NCBI GenBank assembly: GCA_044353905.1
Contig: JBILBA010000014.1
Coordinates: 1-29,104, forward strand
Source: MWH-TA3 sp044353905
Lineage (GTDB): Bacteria > Actinomycetota > Actinomycetes > Actinomycetales > Microbacteriaceae
Length of the DNA stretch: 29,104 nucleotides
Reading direction: 5' to 3'
Position 1 is the first letter of the stretch. The number at the start of each line of letters is the position of its first letter. The position numbers were made by a program, and so were the translations under genes. A model generated the notes under the pieces. It saw only the letters and a list, made by a program, of their open reading frames with translations, was not told where the DNA came from and made no database searches. Of this stretch, positions 16,263 to 23,086 are shown one piece after another.

Positions 16263-16742
16263 TTGTCCCCCGACGATTTCACCGAGCGTTTCGCTGGTTT
16301 GCGCGTGCCCATCGCGAAGTTCCTGTATCGCCGCGTCGAGGTCAAGGACGTGGACGACTTGTCGGCCGAGGTGTTCGAGATCGCCTGGCGCAGGGGCGGT
16401 GCCGTCACGGTTGGCGAAGAACTTCCGTGGCTGTACCGAGTTGCGACAAACCTCGTTGCGAACCACCGGCGCAAGAACGCACGCGCGCAGAATTTGTTGG
16501 CCGCGCTAGTTGCACCAGACACGTCGCCATCCGCCGAATCGATTGCCGTCGCTGACATCGCGCTTGCCGAAGCATGGGGACGACTTCCGGCGACGTCTCG
16601 CCAGATTCTGGCTCTGACCGCGCTCGACGGGCTCAGTATCGCGGAAACAGCAGTGGCTCTCGACATCACCGCGAATGCGGTTTCCGTTCGACTCATTCGA
16701 GCCCGCAACCAATTGCGCGCGGCGCTAGCCGAAACCGCCTGA
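16263..16742 (+). CDS. ECF-type RNA polymerase sigma factor
   Basis: A 159-residue sigma-70 family protein with only regions 2 and 4, as in ECF sigma factors. Region 2 includes VDDLSAEVFEIAWRR (about 30-44) and LPWLYRVATNLVANHRR (54-70). Region 4 (about 105-155) includes LPATSRQILALTALDGLS and the recognition helix region AVSVRLIRARNQLR. The start is TTG, with AAAGGAG 5 nt upstream. No extra C-terminal domain is present. The gene overlaps the promoter of the next gene, which encodes a one-pass membrane protein that is likely its partner. Confidence 0.9.
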   Translation: MSPDDFTERFAGLRVPIAKFLYRRVEVKDVDDLSAEVFEIAWRRGGAVTVGEELPWLYRVATNLVANHRRKNARAQNLLAALVAPDTSPSAESIAVADIALAEAWGRLPATSRQILALTALDGLSIAETAVALDITANAVSVRLIRARNQLRAALAETA

Positions 16743-16766
16743 AAGATTTCCCGTCGAGAGGACATA
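16740..16766 (+). promoter_or_regulatory. candidate ECF sigma promoter, copy 2
   Basis: TGAAA at 16740-16744 uses the sigma gene's TGA stop codon; GACATA is at 16761-16766, again 16 nt between TGAAA and GACAT. The first 12 bases (CTGAAAGATTTC) match copy 1 exactly. The downstream ATG at 16775 is 8 nt after the -10, so this transcript would be leaderless or almost so. Confidence 0.6.
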
Positions 16767-16774
16767 ACCAGAGT

Positions 16775-18244
16775 ATGAACAAGCCAACCGACGATTCACT
16801 CGACAACCGCCTCCGCAAGTCTGACCCCGCGGGTCCTGCGGGGAAGGTTTCCCCCAAATCCCTCCTGAAGCCTGCTGCATCGGGGCGCAACCCGATCCGC
16901 GACTGGTGGCTGACCACCTCGACTCGGGTTCGCCGATCGTTGGCGGGCGGCGTCGGCGCCGCTGCGGCGGCCAGCGTTGTCGTTGCAGGAACCTTCGGCA
17001 CCATGAGTGGACCGTTGATTGTTTTGGCTGGCACCCAGGGCCCCGAGTCGATGTCGGCTCAATCCTCCGACGTCAGCGTTGACAAGATGATGATGCCATT
17101 GTTCACCTACGAATTCGTCGCGGGCGACAACCTGTCGACATCCACGGGACGCGGGAACGTGTATCGACTCGACCTAGCAGGGACCCCCGAATCGGTGTTG
17201 AACAATGCGGCGGCGTATTTCGGAGTATCCGGCGAACCGCAGAAGTCCCAGTACTTCGACGCCGCGTGGCCGTCGTATGTTGTCGGTCCAGAAGACGGCT
17301 CTGCACCCAGCATCTCGGTGGCCTGGACGGGCACCGGATCGTGGTGGTACAACAACACCGCCGCGTACCCCGAACAGAAGTGCCTGAAGGAAAAGCGCGT
17401 CGGGAAGGGTTCCGACGCCTATACCGAGTGCACCACGTGGGAACCCGCCATCACGGGACTCAACCCCGACGAGGCGGAAACGCGTCAATTGGCGAGCGAA
17501 TTCTTCACGGCGATGGGTGTTGACTTTGACCCCGCCGACATCACGGTCATGGCGGACGAATGGTCGTCGTTTGCGAGCGTTGCACTGGTCGTCAACGGCC
17601 AGAAGACCGCAATCGAGTGGTCGATCTCGTGGTCGGGCAACGGCGAATTGTCCTGGGCGCAAGGTAACTCGGTCACCATTGTTGACGCCGGCGAATTCAA
17701 CACCGTGTCCGACGCCGCGGCCGTGGAACGCCTCGCGGATTGGCGCTGGTTCGGTGCGGGCCCGACGGACTATCAGGGTGGAATGGGTGTCATGCTGCGA
17801 TCTTCGGTTGACCCCGGTTTCGACGCGATGGAGGGTGACGCGGTGACTGGCGAATCCGGTGAAACCGTGGAGCCGGCAGAGCCGACAGAGCCCGCCGTTG
17901 ATCCGACGGAAGAACCCGTTCCTTCCGAGACGACGGAACCCGTTCCTTCCGAGACGGAAGCACCGGTCGTTGAACCCACCGAGGCTCCGATTCCGCTGCC
18001 GACAGACACTCCGACACTGGAACCGTCTGAACCGCCGCTCCCCGTTCAAACGATCACCATCGACGAATCGAAGTCCGTCCTGCTGCTGGTCTGGGATGCG
18101 AACGGGAATGCCTGGCTCGTGCCCGGTGTCGCGCTGACAGGAACCGACTCCTGGTGGCAAACCGTGATCTCGCTTGTGGAAGGGGTCATTCAGCTTCCTG
18201 AGCCGATTGAGCCCATGCCATATGAGCCCATGCCGATCGACTAA
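16775..18244 (+). CDS. one-pass membrane protein, putative anti-sigma/sensor partner of the ECF sigma factor
   Basis: A 489-residue protein. The N-terminal 53 residues are polar and cytoplasmic and contain LRKSDPAGPAG, which resembles the LRxxDPA motif I associate with ECF-linked proteins of actinobacteria. A Gly/Ala/Val-rich membrane helix spans about 55-75. The large extracytoplasmic part (90-355) is rich in Trp, Asp and Tyr and has two cysteines (in EQKCLK and YTECTTW) that may pair. A Pro/Glu/Thr linker (about 358-430) and a final domain of about 60 residues follow. I place the start at ATG 16775, as the frame otherwise extends into the sigma gene. Anti-sigma function is inferred from topology and gene order; no zinc-finger motif is present. 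Confidence 0.65.
   Translation: MNKPTDDSLDNRLRKSDPAGPAGKVSPKSLLKPAASGRNPIRDWWLTTSTRVRRSLAGGVGAAAAASVVVAGTFGTMSGPLIVLAGTQGPESMSAQSSDVSVDKMMMPLFTYEFVAGDNLSTSTGRGNVYRLDLAGTPESVLNNAAAYFGVSGEPQKSQYFDAAWPSYVVGPEDGSAPSISVAWTGTGSWWYNNTAAYPEQKCLKEKRVGKGSDAYTECTTWEPAITGLNPDEAETRQLASEFFTAMGVDFDPADITVMADEWSSFASVALVVNGQKTAIEWSISWSGNGELSWAQGNSVTIVDAGEFNTVSDAAAVERLADWRWFGAGPTDYQGGMGVMLRSSVDPGFDAMEGDAVTGESGETVEPAEPTEPAVDPTEEPVPSETTEPVPSETEAPVVEPTEAPIPLPTDTPTLEPSEPPLPVQTITIDESKSVLLLVWDANGNAWLVPGVALTGTDSWWQTVISLVEGVIQLPEPIEPMPYEPMPID
17912..17956 (+). repeat. 24-nt period tandem repeat in the Pro/Glu linker
   Basis: A 21-nt segment at 17912-17932 recurs exactly at 17936-17956, encoding EPVPSETTEPVPSET. It lengthens the flexible wall-spanning linker and is a candidate for length variation by slippage. 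Confidence 0.75.
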
Positions 18245-18267
18245 AGACGGCTTTCTGTTAGCCATCT

Positions 18268-18293
18268 GTTAACTGAAGTGACCAACAGTTAAC
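18268..18293 (+). promoter_or_regulatory. candidate TetR operator
   Basis: Inverted repeat GTTAACTG-N10-CAGTTAAC. Each arm contains the palindrome GTTAAC. It lies 27-52 nt before the TetR start codon, and its right arm covers the expected -35 region, which fits autorepression. Confidence 0.55.
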
Positions 18294-18307
18294 GACCCTT
18301 TTCTCGC

Positions 18308-18313
18308 TAAACT
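18308..18313 (+). promoter_or_regulatory. candidate -10 of the TetR gene, leaderless
   Basis: TAAACT, then GAGATC, then ATG at 18320. Six bases between, no ribosome site. The -35 region overlaps the GTTAAC inverted repeat. Confidence 0.5.
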
Positions 18314-18319
18314 GAGATC

Positions 18320-19078
18320 ATGGTTCGCCCACGTCTTGACGCTCCGATTCCAGAACTTCACCTCGCACCGGCCCTCGATGGCGTGAAGAGCTTGATGGGG
18401 AACGACATCGGCACGCGAGAGCGCATGGTTCTCCTTGCGATCGACGAGATGCTGAAGCATGGCCCAGCTGACTTCAACGCGCGATTCGTCTGCGAGCGAC
18501 TCGGAGTTCAACAGTCGATGATTCCGTATCACTTTGGGAGTCGTGATGGGCTCATCGTCGAATCAACAATTTGGGCATATCGCGATTGGTCACACTACGC
18601 AACTGAAATCCTGCGGAAAACGTCGGGAAAGGGCGAAAAGCGACTTCGCGCCTACATCAACGCCGAACTCGATTGGGCCTCGCGAATGTGCTCTATCGCC
18701 TTGCTTGTTCAATATCCCATGCTGTCCGAGCCGGTGCGGTCCAGATTGCAAGAGAAGTACGGCGATGAAATGCGTCGAAAACTCGAATTTCACCTCGCCG
18801 CGTTGACCGACATCGTTGTCGACGTTCGAACGGGATCAACCACCCCACTCGATTACGACGACACCAACTACCCGCCCATTGAAAACGCATTCACTCATGT
18901 CACTGAGTTCCTCGCTGCAACAAGCATCTCGTGGGCATCGCACGGATTAGCTATGTGGGCGAGTGGAAACCACATGCCGACGCAGTCCTTCTGGTCACTT
19001 GATGTCGGAAAAATCTCGACGAAATTCTCTATCAAGAACCACATCGACGAAATCGTTGCGATTGCAAAGGGTCGCTAG
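18320..19078 (+). CDS. TetR/AcrR-family transcriptional regulator
   Basis: A 252-residue regulator. After a 30-residue N-terminal extension, the TetR-type DNA-binding domain lies at about 32-80: TRERMVLLAIDEML, then FVCERLGVQQSMIPYHFGSRDGLI as helix-turn-helix with the usual YHFGS turn. The rest is a helical ligand/dimer domain, longer than in many TetR proteins and not similar to the other two regulators in this window. A GTTAAC-type inverted repeat upstream suggests autoregulation. The target is not obvious: neither neighbour is a clear partner, and the ligand is unknown. Confidence 0.8.
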   Translation: MVRPRLDAPIPELHLAPALDGVKSLMGNDIGTRERMVLLAIDEMLKHGPADFNARFVCERLGVQQSMIPYHFGSRDGLIVESTIWAYRDWSHYATEILRKTSGKGEKRLRAYINAELDWASRMCSIALLVQYPMLSEPVRSRLQEKYGDEMRRKLEFHLAALTDIVVDVRTGSTTPLDYDDTNYPPIENAFTHVTEFLAATSISWASHGLAMWASGNHMPTQSFWSLDVGKISTKFSIKNHIDEIVAIAKGR

Positions 19079-19114
19079 ACACGTTCGGCTAGTGGCTGGC
19101 TTTCGCACGTCATA

Positions 19115-19143
19115 TTTGATATGGGTTTCCACCTTTGTAAGAT
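19115..19143 (+). promoter_or_regulatory. candidate promoter upstream of second TetR gene
   Basis: TTTGAT (19115-19120), 17-nt spacer, TAAGAT (19138-19143). The -10 is covered by the inverted repeat at 19127-19153. Confidence 0.45.
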
Positions 19144-19153
19144 GAAGGTGGAA
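19127..19153 (+). promoter_or_regulatory. candidate operator, inverted repeat
   Basis: Perfect TTCCACCTT-N9-AAGGTGGAA, 27 bp in total. It overlaps the candidate -10 of the TetR gene at 19240. No T-run follows, so an operator is more likely than a terminator. The rest of the 161-bp gap between the two regulators shows nothing further. Confidence 0.55.
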
Positions 19154-19239
19154 TTCGGTATCAATTCGCTATGTGAGCAGTACTGCTTTGGTTCTGTGAA
19201 GCGCCGGAATTCGCCAGGATTTCCAACAATCGGAGAAAT

Positions 19240-19863
19240 GTGAAAACCGAACAACCCCCACAACAACGGGACGGTCACGGTCCCTCATTTACCGCGCTTC
19301 AGCGAGCAAATCTTATTGAGGCAGCCAAAGCGATTCTTACGACAATTGGGCCGGAGGCCACGGTGGAACAAGTCGCGAGACAGGCCGACGTATCGCCCGC
19401 GACGGTGGACAACTATTTCGGCAACAAGGAATCGTTGTTGATGACCGTCTTTGATCAGTCGTTGCGCGAATGGGTTGACTGGGCATACGGAGACATCCCA
19501 AAGGGCGAAAGCCTCGAGGTGATGATTGACGTGTGCCGAAAACTGTTTCGGACCGGCGAGACCCATCCCGAGTTCAGCCAAATCCTGGCAAACGCTCTAC
19601 GCGACCCCGATTTCGTCATTGAAGCAGTCCGAGACGCCGCATTGCCCGCTCTCGAGCACGTCGCGCATCGCGGCCAATTGCCGATTGACGACTTTGATCG
19701 ACGAACCCAGTTGTGGGCCAACGCGGTGGCCGCGATCGTGCGGGACGTGCACACGATACGGAAGCTTTCCCCCGCGGCCGCCGACACTTCCCTGGCAAAG
19801 GCCCTCGTGATTTGGGACATAAGCCCGCAAACGGCGACGGCCATTACCTCCCGGCGTCTTTAA
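19240..19863 (+). CDS. TetR-family regulator, paralogue of the one at 22394
   Basis: A 207-residue regulator starting at GTG, with CGGAG four bases upstream. The helix-turn-helix (about 43-62) reads VEQVARQADVSPATVDNYFG. It aligns without gaps to the regulator at 22394-23026 over almost the whole length, including the identical SLEVMIDVCRKLFR and a matching end (AITSRRL against AITSRPL). About half the residues look identical by eye. Its 3' end overlaps the convergent agmatinase-family gene by 20 nt. It probably controls that gene, the permease or itself. Confidence 0.82.
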   Translation: MKTEQPPQQRDGHGPSFTALQRANLIEAAKAILTTIGPEATVEQVARQADVSPATVDNYFGNKESLLMTVFDQSLREWVDWAYGDIPKGESLEVMIDVCRKLFRTGETHPEFSQILANALRDPDFVIEAVRDAALPALEHVAHRGQLPIDDFDRRTQLWANAVAAIVRDVHTIRKLSPAAADTSLAKALVIWDISPQTATAITSRRL

Positions 19864-20854
19864 GAAGTTTCGCCTTGGCGCCAAAGAACTCCCAAATCAA
19901 GCGATGGGCGTTGTTGACCGTTACGTCGGCGTGGTCGTAGGCGGGGGCGACCTCCATGACATCGAAACCGACAACATCGAGTTCGAGCGTGAGACGTCGG
20001 ATAATCCGCAACAGGTCGATCGGTGCGAATCCGCCGGGTTCGGGGGTTCCCGTCGCGGGCGCGAAACCGGGGTCGAGAACATCGATGTCAATCGAAATGT
20101 ACGCCTTGGGCGCTCGGGCTTTCGCCTCGGCGATGACATCGGTGACTACCTCGTGAATTCCTCTCTCCCAGAATTCCTGCATCATGAAATGCCGAAGGTT
20201 GTTCTCGCGCATCCACTTCTGGTCCTCTTCGCCGGGCCAATACCCGCGCAGACCCAACTGTAAGAAACGGTCCCCGGGAATCGCCCCGGACTCAATGATT
20301 CGTCGCATCATGGAACCGTGGCTGGCGAAGTTGCCCTCTAGTTCGTAAGCCGTATCGGCATGCGCATCGAAGTGAATCATCGCGACGTTCCCGAAACCGT
20401 GTTCTTCGGCTACTGCCATGACCGAGGGGAAAGTCACCGAGTGGTCGCCGCCGAGAATGACGGGAGTTATACCCCTCGACGTGACGTGTTTCACCCGGTC
20501 GTAAATCGCCTGACGGGACGGCTCCCACAGCCCGTGACTGGTGATTGCGTCACCAAAGTCCACAACTTTCAGATGTTCAAAGATTTCGACTCCGAGGTCC
20601 AAATGATAAGTGCCCGGGTTATAAGCATTCGCTCGAAGCGCACGCGGTCCGAACCGGGCGCCCGGACGGTTAGTCGTGCTGTCATCCCATGGTGCGCCCA
20701 CAACGGCGACGTGTGGCTTGATGGTGTCCAACTGTTCCGGCTCGGTAACGAACGGCTGCCGTCCGAAGGTCGCGAGCCCTTGAAACGAGGCGGCATCAAG
20801 TTGGCTACGCATTCCGTCGGGAAGGTCATGAAGCTCAGTCATGACATAAATCAT
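19844..20854 (-). CDS. speB: arginase/agmatinase-family ureohydrolase
   Basis: A 336-residue metal-dependent hydrolase of the ureohydrolase fold. Metal ligands are His138 in GGDHS, Asp163/His165/Asp167 in HFDAHAD and Asp256/Asp258 in SIDIDVLDPGFAPATG. The family cleaves guanidino groups to urea and an amine; agmatine is the default call, but guanidinobutyrate, guanidinopropionate or guanidine itself are possible. The first ATG is at 20852-20854; a second at 20840-20842 (MTELHDLP) is also plausible, and neither has a good ribosome site. The gene is divergent from an NCS1 permease, which suggests the substrate is imported, and is bracketed by two paralogous TetR genes. Confidence 0.85.
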   Translation of the reverse strand: MIYVMTELHDLPDGMRSQLDAASFQGLATFGRQPFVTEPEQLDTIKPHVAVVGAPWDDSTTNRPGARFGPRALRANAYNPGTYHLDLGVEIFEHLKVVDFGDAITSHGLWEPSRQAIYDRVKHVTSRGITPVILGGDHSVTFPSVMAVAEEHGFGNVAMIHFDAHADTAYELEGNFASHGSMMRRIIESGAIPGDRFLQLGLRGYWPGEEDQKWMRENNLRHFMMQEFWERGIHEVVTDVIAEAKARAPKAYISIDIDVLDPGFAPATGTPEPGGFAPIDLLRIIRRLTLELDVVGFDVMEVAPAYDHADVTVNNAHRLIWEFFGAKAKLLKDAGR

Positions 20855-20881
20855 CGCACAGCACAGCGTGATTCACGGGTG

Positions 20882-20910
20882 TAATCTAGTGGCGGTCGCA
20901 ACGAGGCGAC
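20882..20910 (+). promoter_or_regulatory. divergent control region of hydrolase and permease
   Basis: The 80-bp gap between the two divergent genes has TAATCT (20882-20887), a possible -10 for the permease, and a short inverted repeat GTCGC-AACGAG-GCGAC (20895-20910) just after it. Neither is strong; the repeat could be an operator. Confidence 0.3.
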
Positions 20911-20934
20911 ACTCAATACGAGGCGGGTAGAACC

Positions 20935-22326
20935 ATGGCCGAATTAATCGAATCTCGCGGAGTGGGAACGGTCCCCGACGCCGAGAGAACTGCGAAACCA
21001 TCCAGCATGGTCCAGGTCTATCTGGGAGCAAACCTGTCACTGTCCGTGATGGTTTTCGGCTGGCTCGCGATTCTGTACGGCCTCGGCTTTTGGGAATCCG
21101 TGTCCGCGATTGTCGTCGGTACTGTGCTGGGTGCACTGTTCGTTTCCCGCACCGCTCTGCTCGGGTGGAAGGCCGCGACCAACAATTCGGTCGCCTCGGG
21201 TGCGTACTTCGGTGTTCGTGGTCGCCTCGTCGGTTCGTTCGTAGGTCTACTGATCACCCTCCAATACATCGCTCTGACGGTCTGGACCGGAGGCGAGATG
21301 GTGACATCGAGCGTCGGGCGTCTCGCTGGTCTCAAATCGTCAGACATTCTGCTTGCCCTTGGTTACGCCCTCATCGCAGTGCTCATCGTGGTGTTTGCCA
21401 TCTTCGGATACCGATACATTGTCAAACTCAACGGCGTGGTCACTCCGGTGATGTTGGTGTTGATGGCTCTTACCGTGCTTGCCCTGTGGTCGAATTTCGA
21501 CCCCAGCTACGCGGGCGACCCGAGTCTGTATGCACTCGGCTCGTTCTGGCCAACCTGGCTTCTCGCGGTATTGACAGCCGGATTGGCGGGTCCCGTCTCG
21601 TACGTGACCCAAACGGGTGACTGGTCGCGATATGTGTCACCGACGCAATCTGCGAAATCAGTCGTGTTGACAACCTTTTTCGCAATGGTGATTGGGCTCA
21701 CTGTTCCCACAGTGTTCGGAGCCTTCGTCGCCACCGCGGCTTTCGACGAGTTCAGCTTTGCGGCCGGGTATGTTGCAGGTTCCCCCGAATGGCTCGTCGT
21801 TCCGTTGCTGCTCGTGGCCGTTGTCGGTTCACTCGGTCAGGGTTCGATCAACCTGTACAGCATGGGTCTCGACCTCGACGCGATTCTTCCGCGTTTGTCG
21901 CGCGTGCGGTCGACCGTTCTCGTCGCACTGGTCGCTACGGGCCTGGTGTTCGTCGGACGTTTCGTGTTCGACGCCGAGGCCGCGGTCACCAGCTCGGTTC
22001 TCTTTTTGACGTCCTTGGCGACATCCTGGGCGGCGATCAGCATGGTCATGTATTGGCGAACAAACGGCAAGTTTTCGCAGAAAGATCTGCACGCCTTCAG
22101 TTCCCAGACGTCGGGCGGGTCCTACTGGTTCACCGGGGGGTGGAATCTCAAACTAGTGATTGCCTGGCTGGCAGGGTCTACCGCGGGAATCCTCGGCATT
22201 TCCAGCGTCGATTACGTCGGGCCACTTGCTGAGGCTTTCAGCGGGGTTGATGTGAGCGTTCCCGCGGCGGCGATCGTCGCCATCGCAGGGTTGTTGGTCA
22301 CGGGTTCACTCAGCCGACAGAAGTAG
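20935..22326 (+). CDS. NCS1-family permease (cytosine/purine/allantoin type)
   Basis: A 463-residue transporter with about twelve membrane helices. NCS1 features are the N-terminal GANLSLSVMVFGWLAILYGLG, the segment starting WKAATNNSVASGAYFGVRG, and LAGPVSYVTQTGDWSRYV, which carries the aspartate- and Trp-containing motif near the sodium/substrate site. Family members import nucleobases, allantoin, hydantoins or related small nitrogen compounds by cation symport. The start is ATG, with GAGGCGGG about 8 nt upstream. Divergent from the ureohydrolase gene, so it likely supplies that enzyme's substrate. The specific substrate cannot be read from sequence. Confidence 0.85.
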   Translation: MAELIESRGVGTVPDAERTAKPSSMVQVYLGANLSLSVMVFGWLAILYGLGFWESVSAIVVGTVLGALFVSRTALLGWKAATNNSVASGAYFGVRGRLVGSFVGLLITLQYIALTVWTGGEMVTSSVGRLAGLKSSDILLALGYALIAVLIVVFAIFGYRYIVKLNGVVTPVMLVLMALTVLALWSNFDPSYAGDPSLYALGSFWPTWLLAVLTAGLAGPVSYVTQTGDWSRYVSPTQSAKSVVLTTFFAMVIGLTVPTVFGAFVATAAFDEFSFAAGYVAGSPEWLVVPLLLVAVVGSLGQGSINLYSMGLDLDAILPRLSRVRSTVLVALVATGLVFVGRFVFDAEAAVTSSVLFLTSLATSWAAISMVMYWRTNGKFSQKDLHAFSSQTSGGSYWFTGGWNLKLVIAWLAGSTAGILGISSVDYVGPLAEAFSGVDVSVPAAAIVAIAGLLVTGSLSRQK

Positions 22327-22334
22327 TCGAAACG

Positions 22335-22372
22335 GACGAAGGGCCGGCCCCCAAATGCGACGACCCTTCGTC
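22335..22372. terminator. inverted repeat after the permease gene
   Basis: GACGAAGGG (22335-22343) pairs with CCCTTCGTC (22364-22372) around a 20-nt loop, starting 9 nt after the permease stop. It could terminate the permease mRNA or act as an operator for the TetR gene at 22394, whose -35 region it covers. Confidence 0.45.
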
Positions 22373-22381
22373 GCGATTTCA

Positions 22382-22387
22382 TACAAT
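22382..22387 (+). promoter_or_regulatory. candidate -10 of third TetR gene, leaderless
   Basis: TACAAT, then GGGGGA, then ATG at 22394. The purine run touches the ATG and is too close for a normal ribosome site. Same geometry as at ilvD and the first TetR gene. Confidence 0.5.
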
Positions 22388-22393
22388 GGGGGA

Positions 22394-23026
22394 ATGGACG
22401 TGAACCCGCAGTCAGCCGAAGACGCTGGCGTTCACCTGTCGGCGGCCACCACGCGTAACCGCGCGGCGCTGATTCGTTCCGCCCAGCATGTTCTCGCTGA
22501 AATCGGGCCCGACGCGACCGTCGAGCAATTTGTGGCTCACGCCGAGGTCTCGCCCACGACGATCTACAACCACTTCGGTAGCAAAGAAGCAATGTTCAGC
22601 CAGGCGCTCGCCCAGATTTTTCGGGAATGGCTCGAGTGGGCACACGACGGAATTCCTGCGGACGAAAGTCTCGAGGTGATGATTGATGTGTGTCGAAAGT
22701 TGTTCCGAGTCCAGCAGTCGCACCCGTTGTTGGGCCAGATCCTCGGCAAAACGCTCGACACCCCGAGCTTCGTCATCGAAGCCTTGATTGCCGATTCGTT
22801 GCCGGCTATCGAAGGAGTGGCTCGTCTCGGACAGGTGAGCACAGCCGAATTCGAGAAGAGAACCCGCTTGTTCGCCTACTGTATTGCTGGCATTTTGCAC
22901 GGAGTCTGCACAACACAAGAGATGACCGCCAAAGACGCCGACGCGTCTCTCGAGATCGCGCTCGCAATTTGGGGACTAAGCCCCGAAACAGCGCGCGCCA
23001 TTACATCCCGCCCGCTAAACGACTAG
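22394..23026 (+). CDS. TetR-family regulator, paralogue of the one at 19240
   Basis: A 210-residue regulator. The helix-turn-helix (about 43-62) reads VEQFVAHAEVSPTTIYNHFG. The gap-free resemblance to the regulator at 19240-19863 extends into the ligand domain (SLEVMIDVCRKLFR in both), so the two arose by duplication and may sense related ligands. I choose ATG 22394 because the candidate -10 sits six bases ahead; the frame extends to 22355. It follows the permease gene on the same strand and ends at a hairpin opposite the large surface-protein gene. Confidence 0.82.
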   Translation: MDVNPQSAEDAGVHLSAATTRNRAALIRSAQHVLAEIGPDATVEQFVAHAEVSPTTIYNHFGSKEAMFSQALAQIFREWLEWAHDGIPADESLEVMIDVCRKLFRVQQSHPLLGQILGKTLDTPSFVIEALIADSLPAIEGVARLGQVSTAEFEKRTRLFAYCIAGILHGVCTTQEMTAKDADASLEIALAIWGLSPETARAITSRPLND

Positions 23027-23045
23027 GCGACGCCGCCGCGTAAAC

Positions 23046-23066
23046 CTGCCAGTCTTTGACTGGTAG
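23046..23066. terminator. hairpin between convergent genes
   Basis: CTGCCAGTC-TTT-GACTGGTAG, a 9-bp stem with one wobble pair. It lies between the TetR stop (23026) and the surface-protein stop (23087). T-runs are lacking, so strength is uncertain. Confidence 0.5.
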
Positions 23067-23086
23067 ACCCTCAACGTCTATGCCGA

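Noticed and set aside
17174..18265. 363-codon minus-strand frame opposite the ECF partner gene
   Set aside because: Arg/Gly/His-rich composition typical of an antisense shadow; the plus-strand frame has a signal for membrane topology and a promoter.
20843..20849. GACATA near the hydrolase start as a third ECF promoter
   Set aside because: No TGAAA at 16-nt distance; the nearest TGAAG is only 9 nt away.
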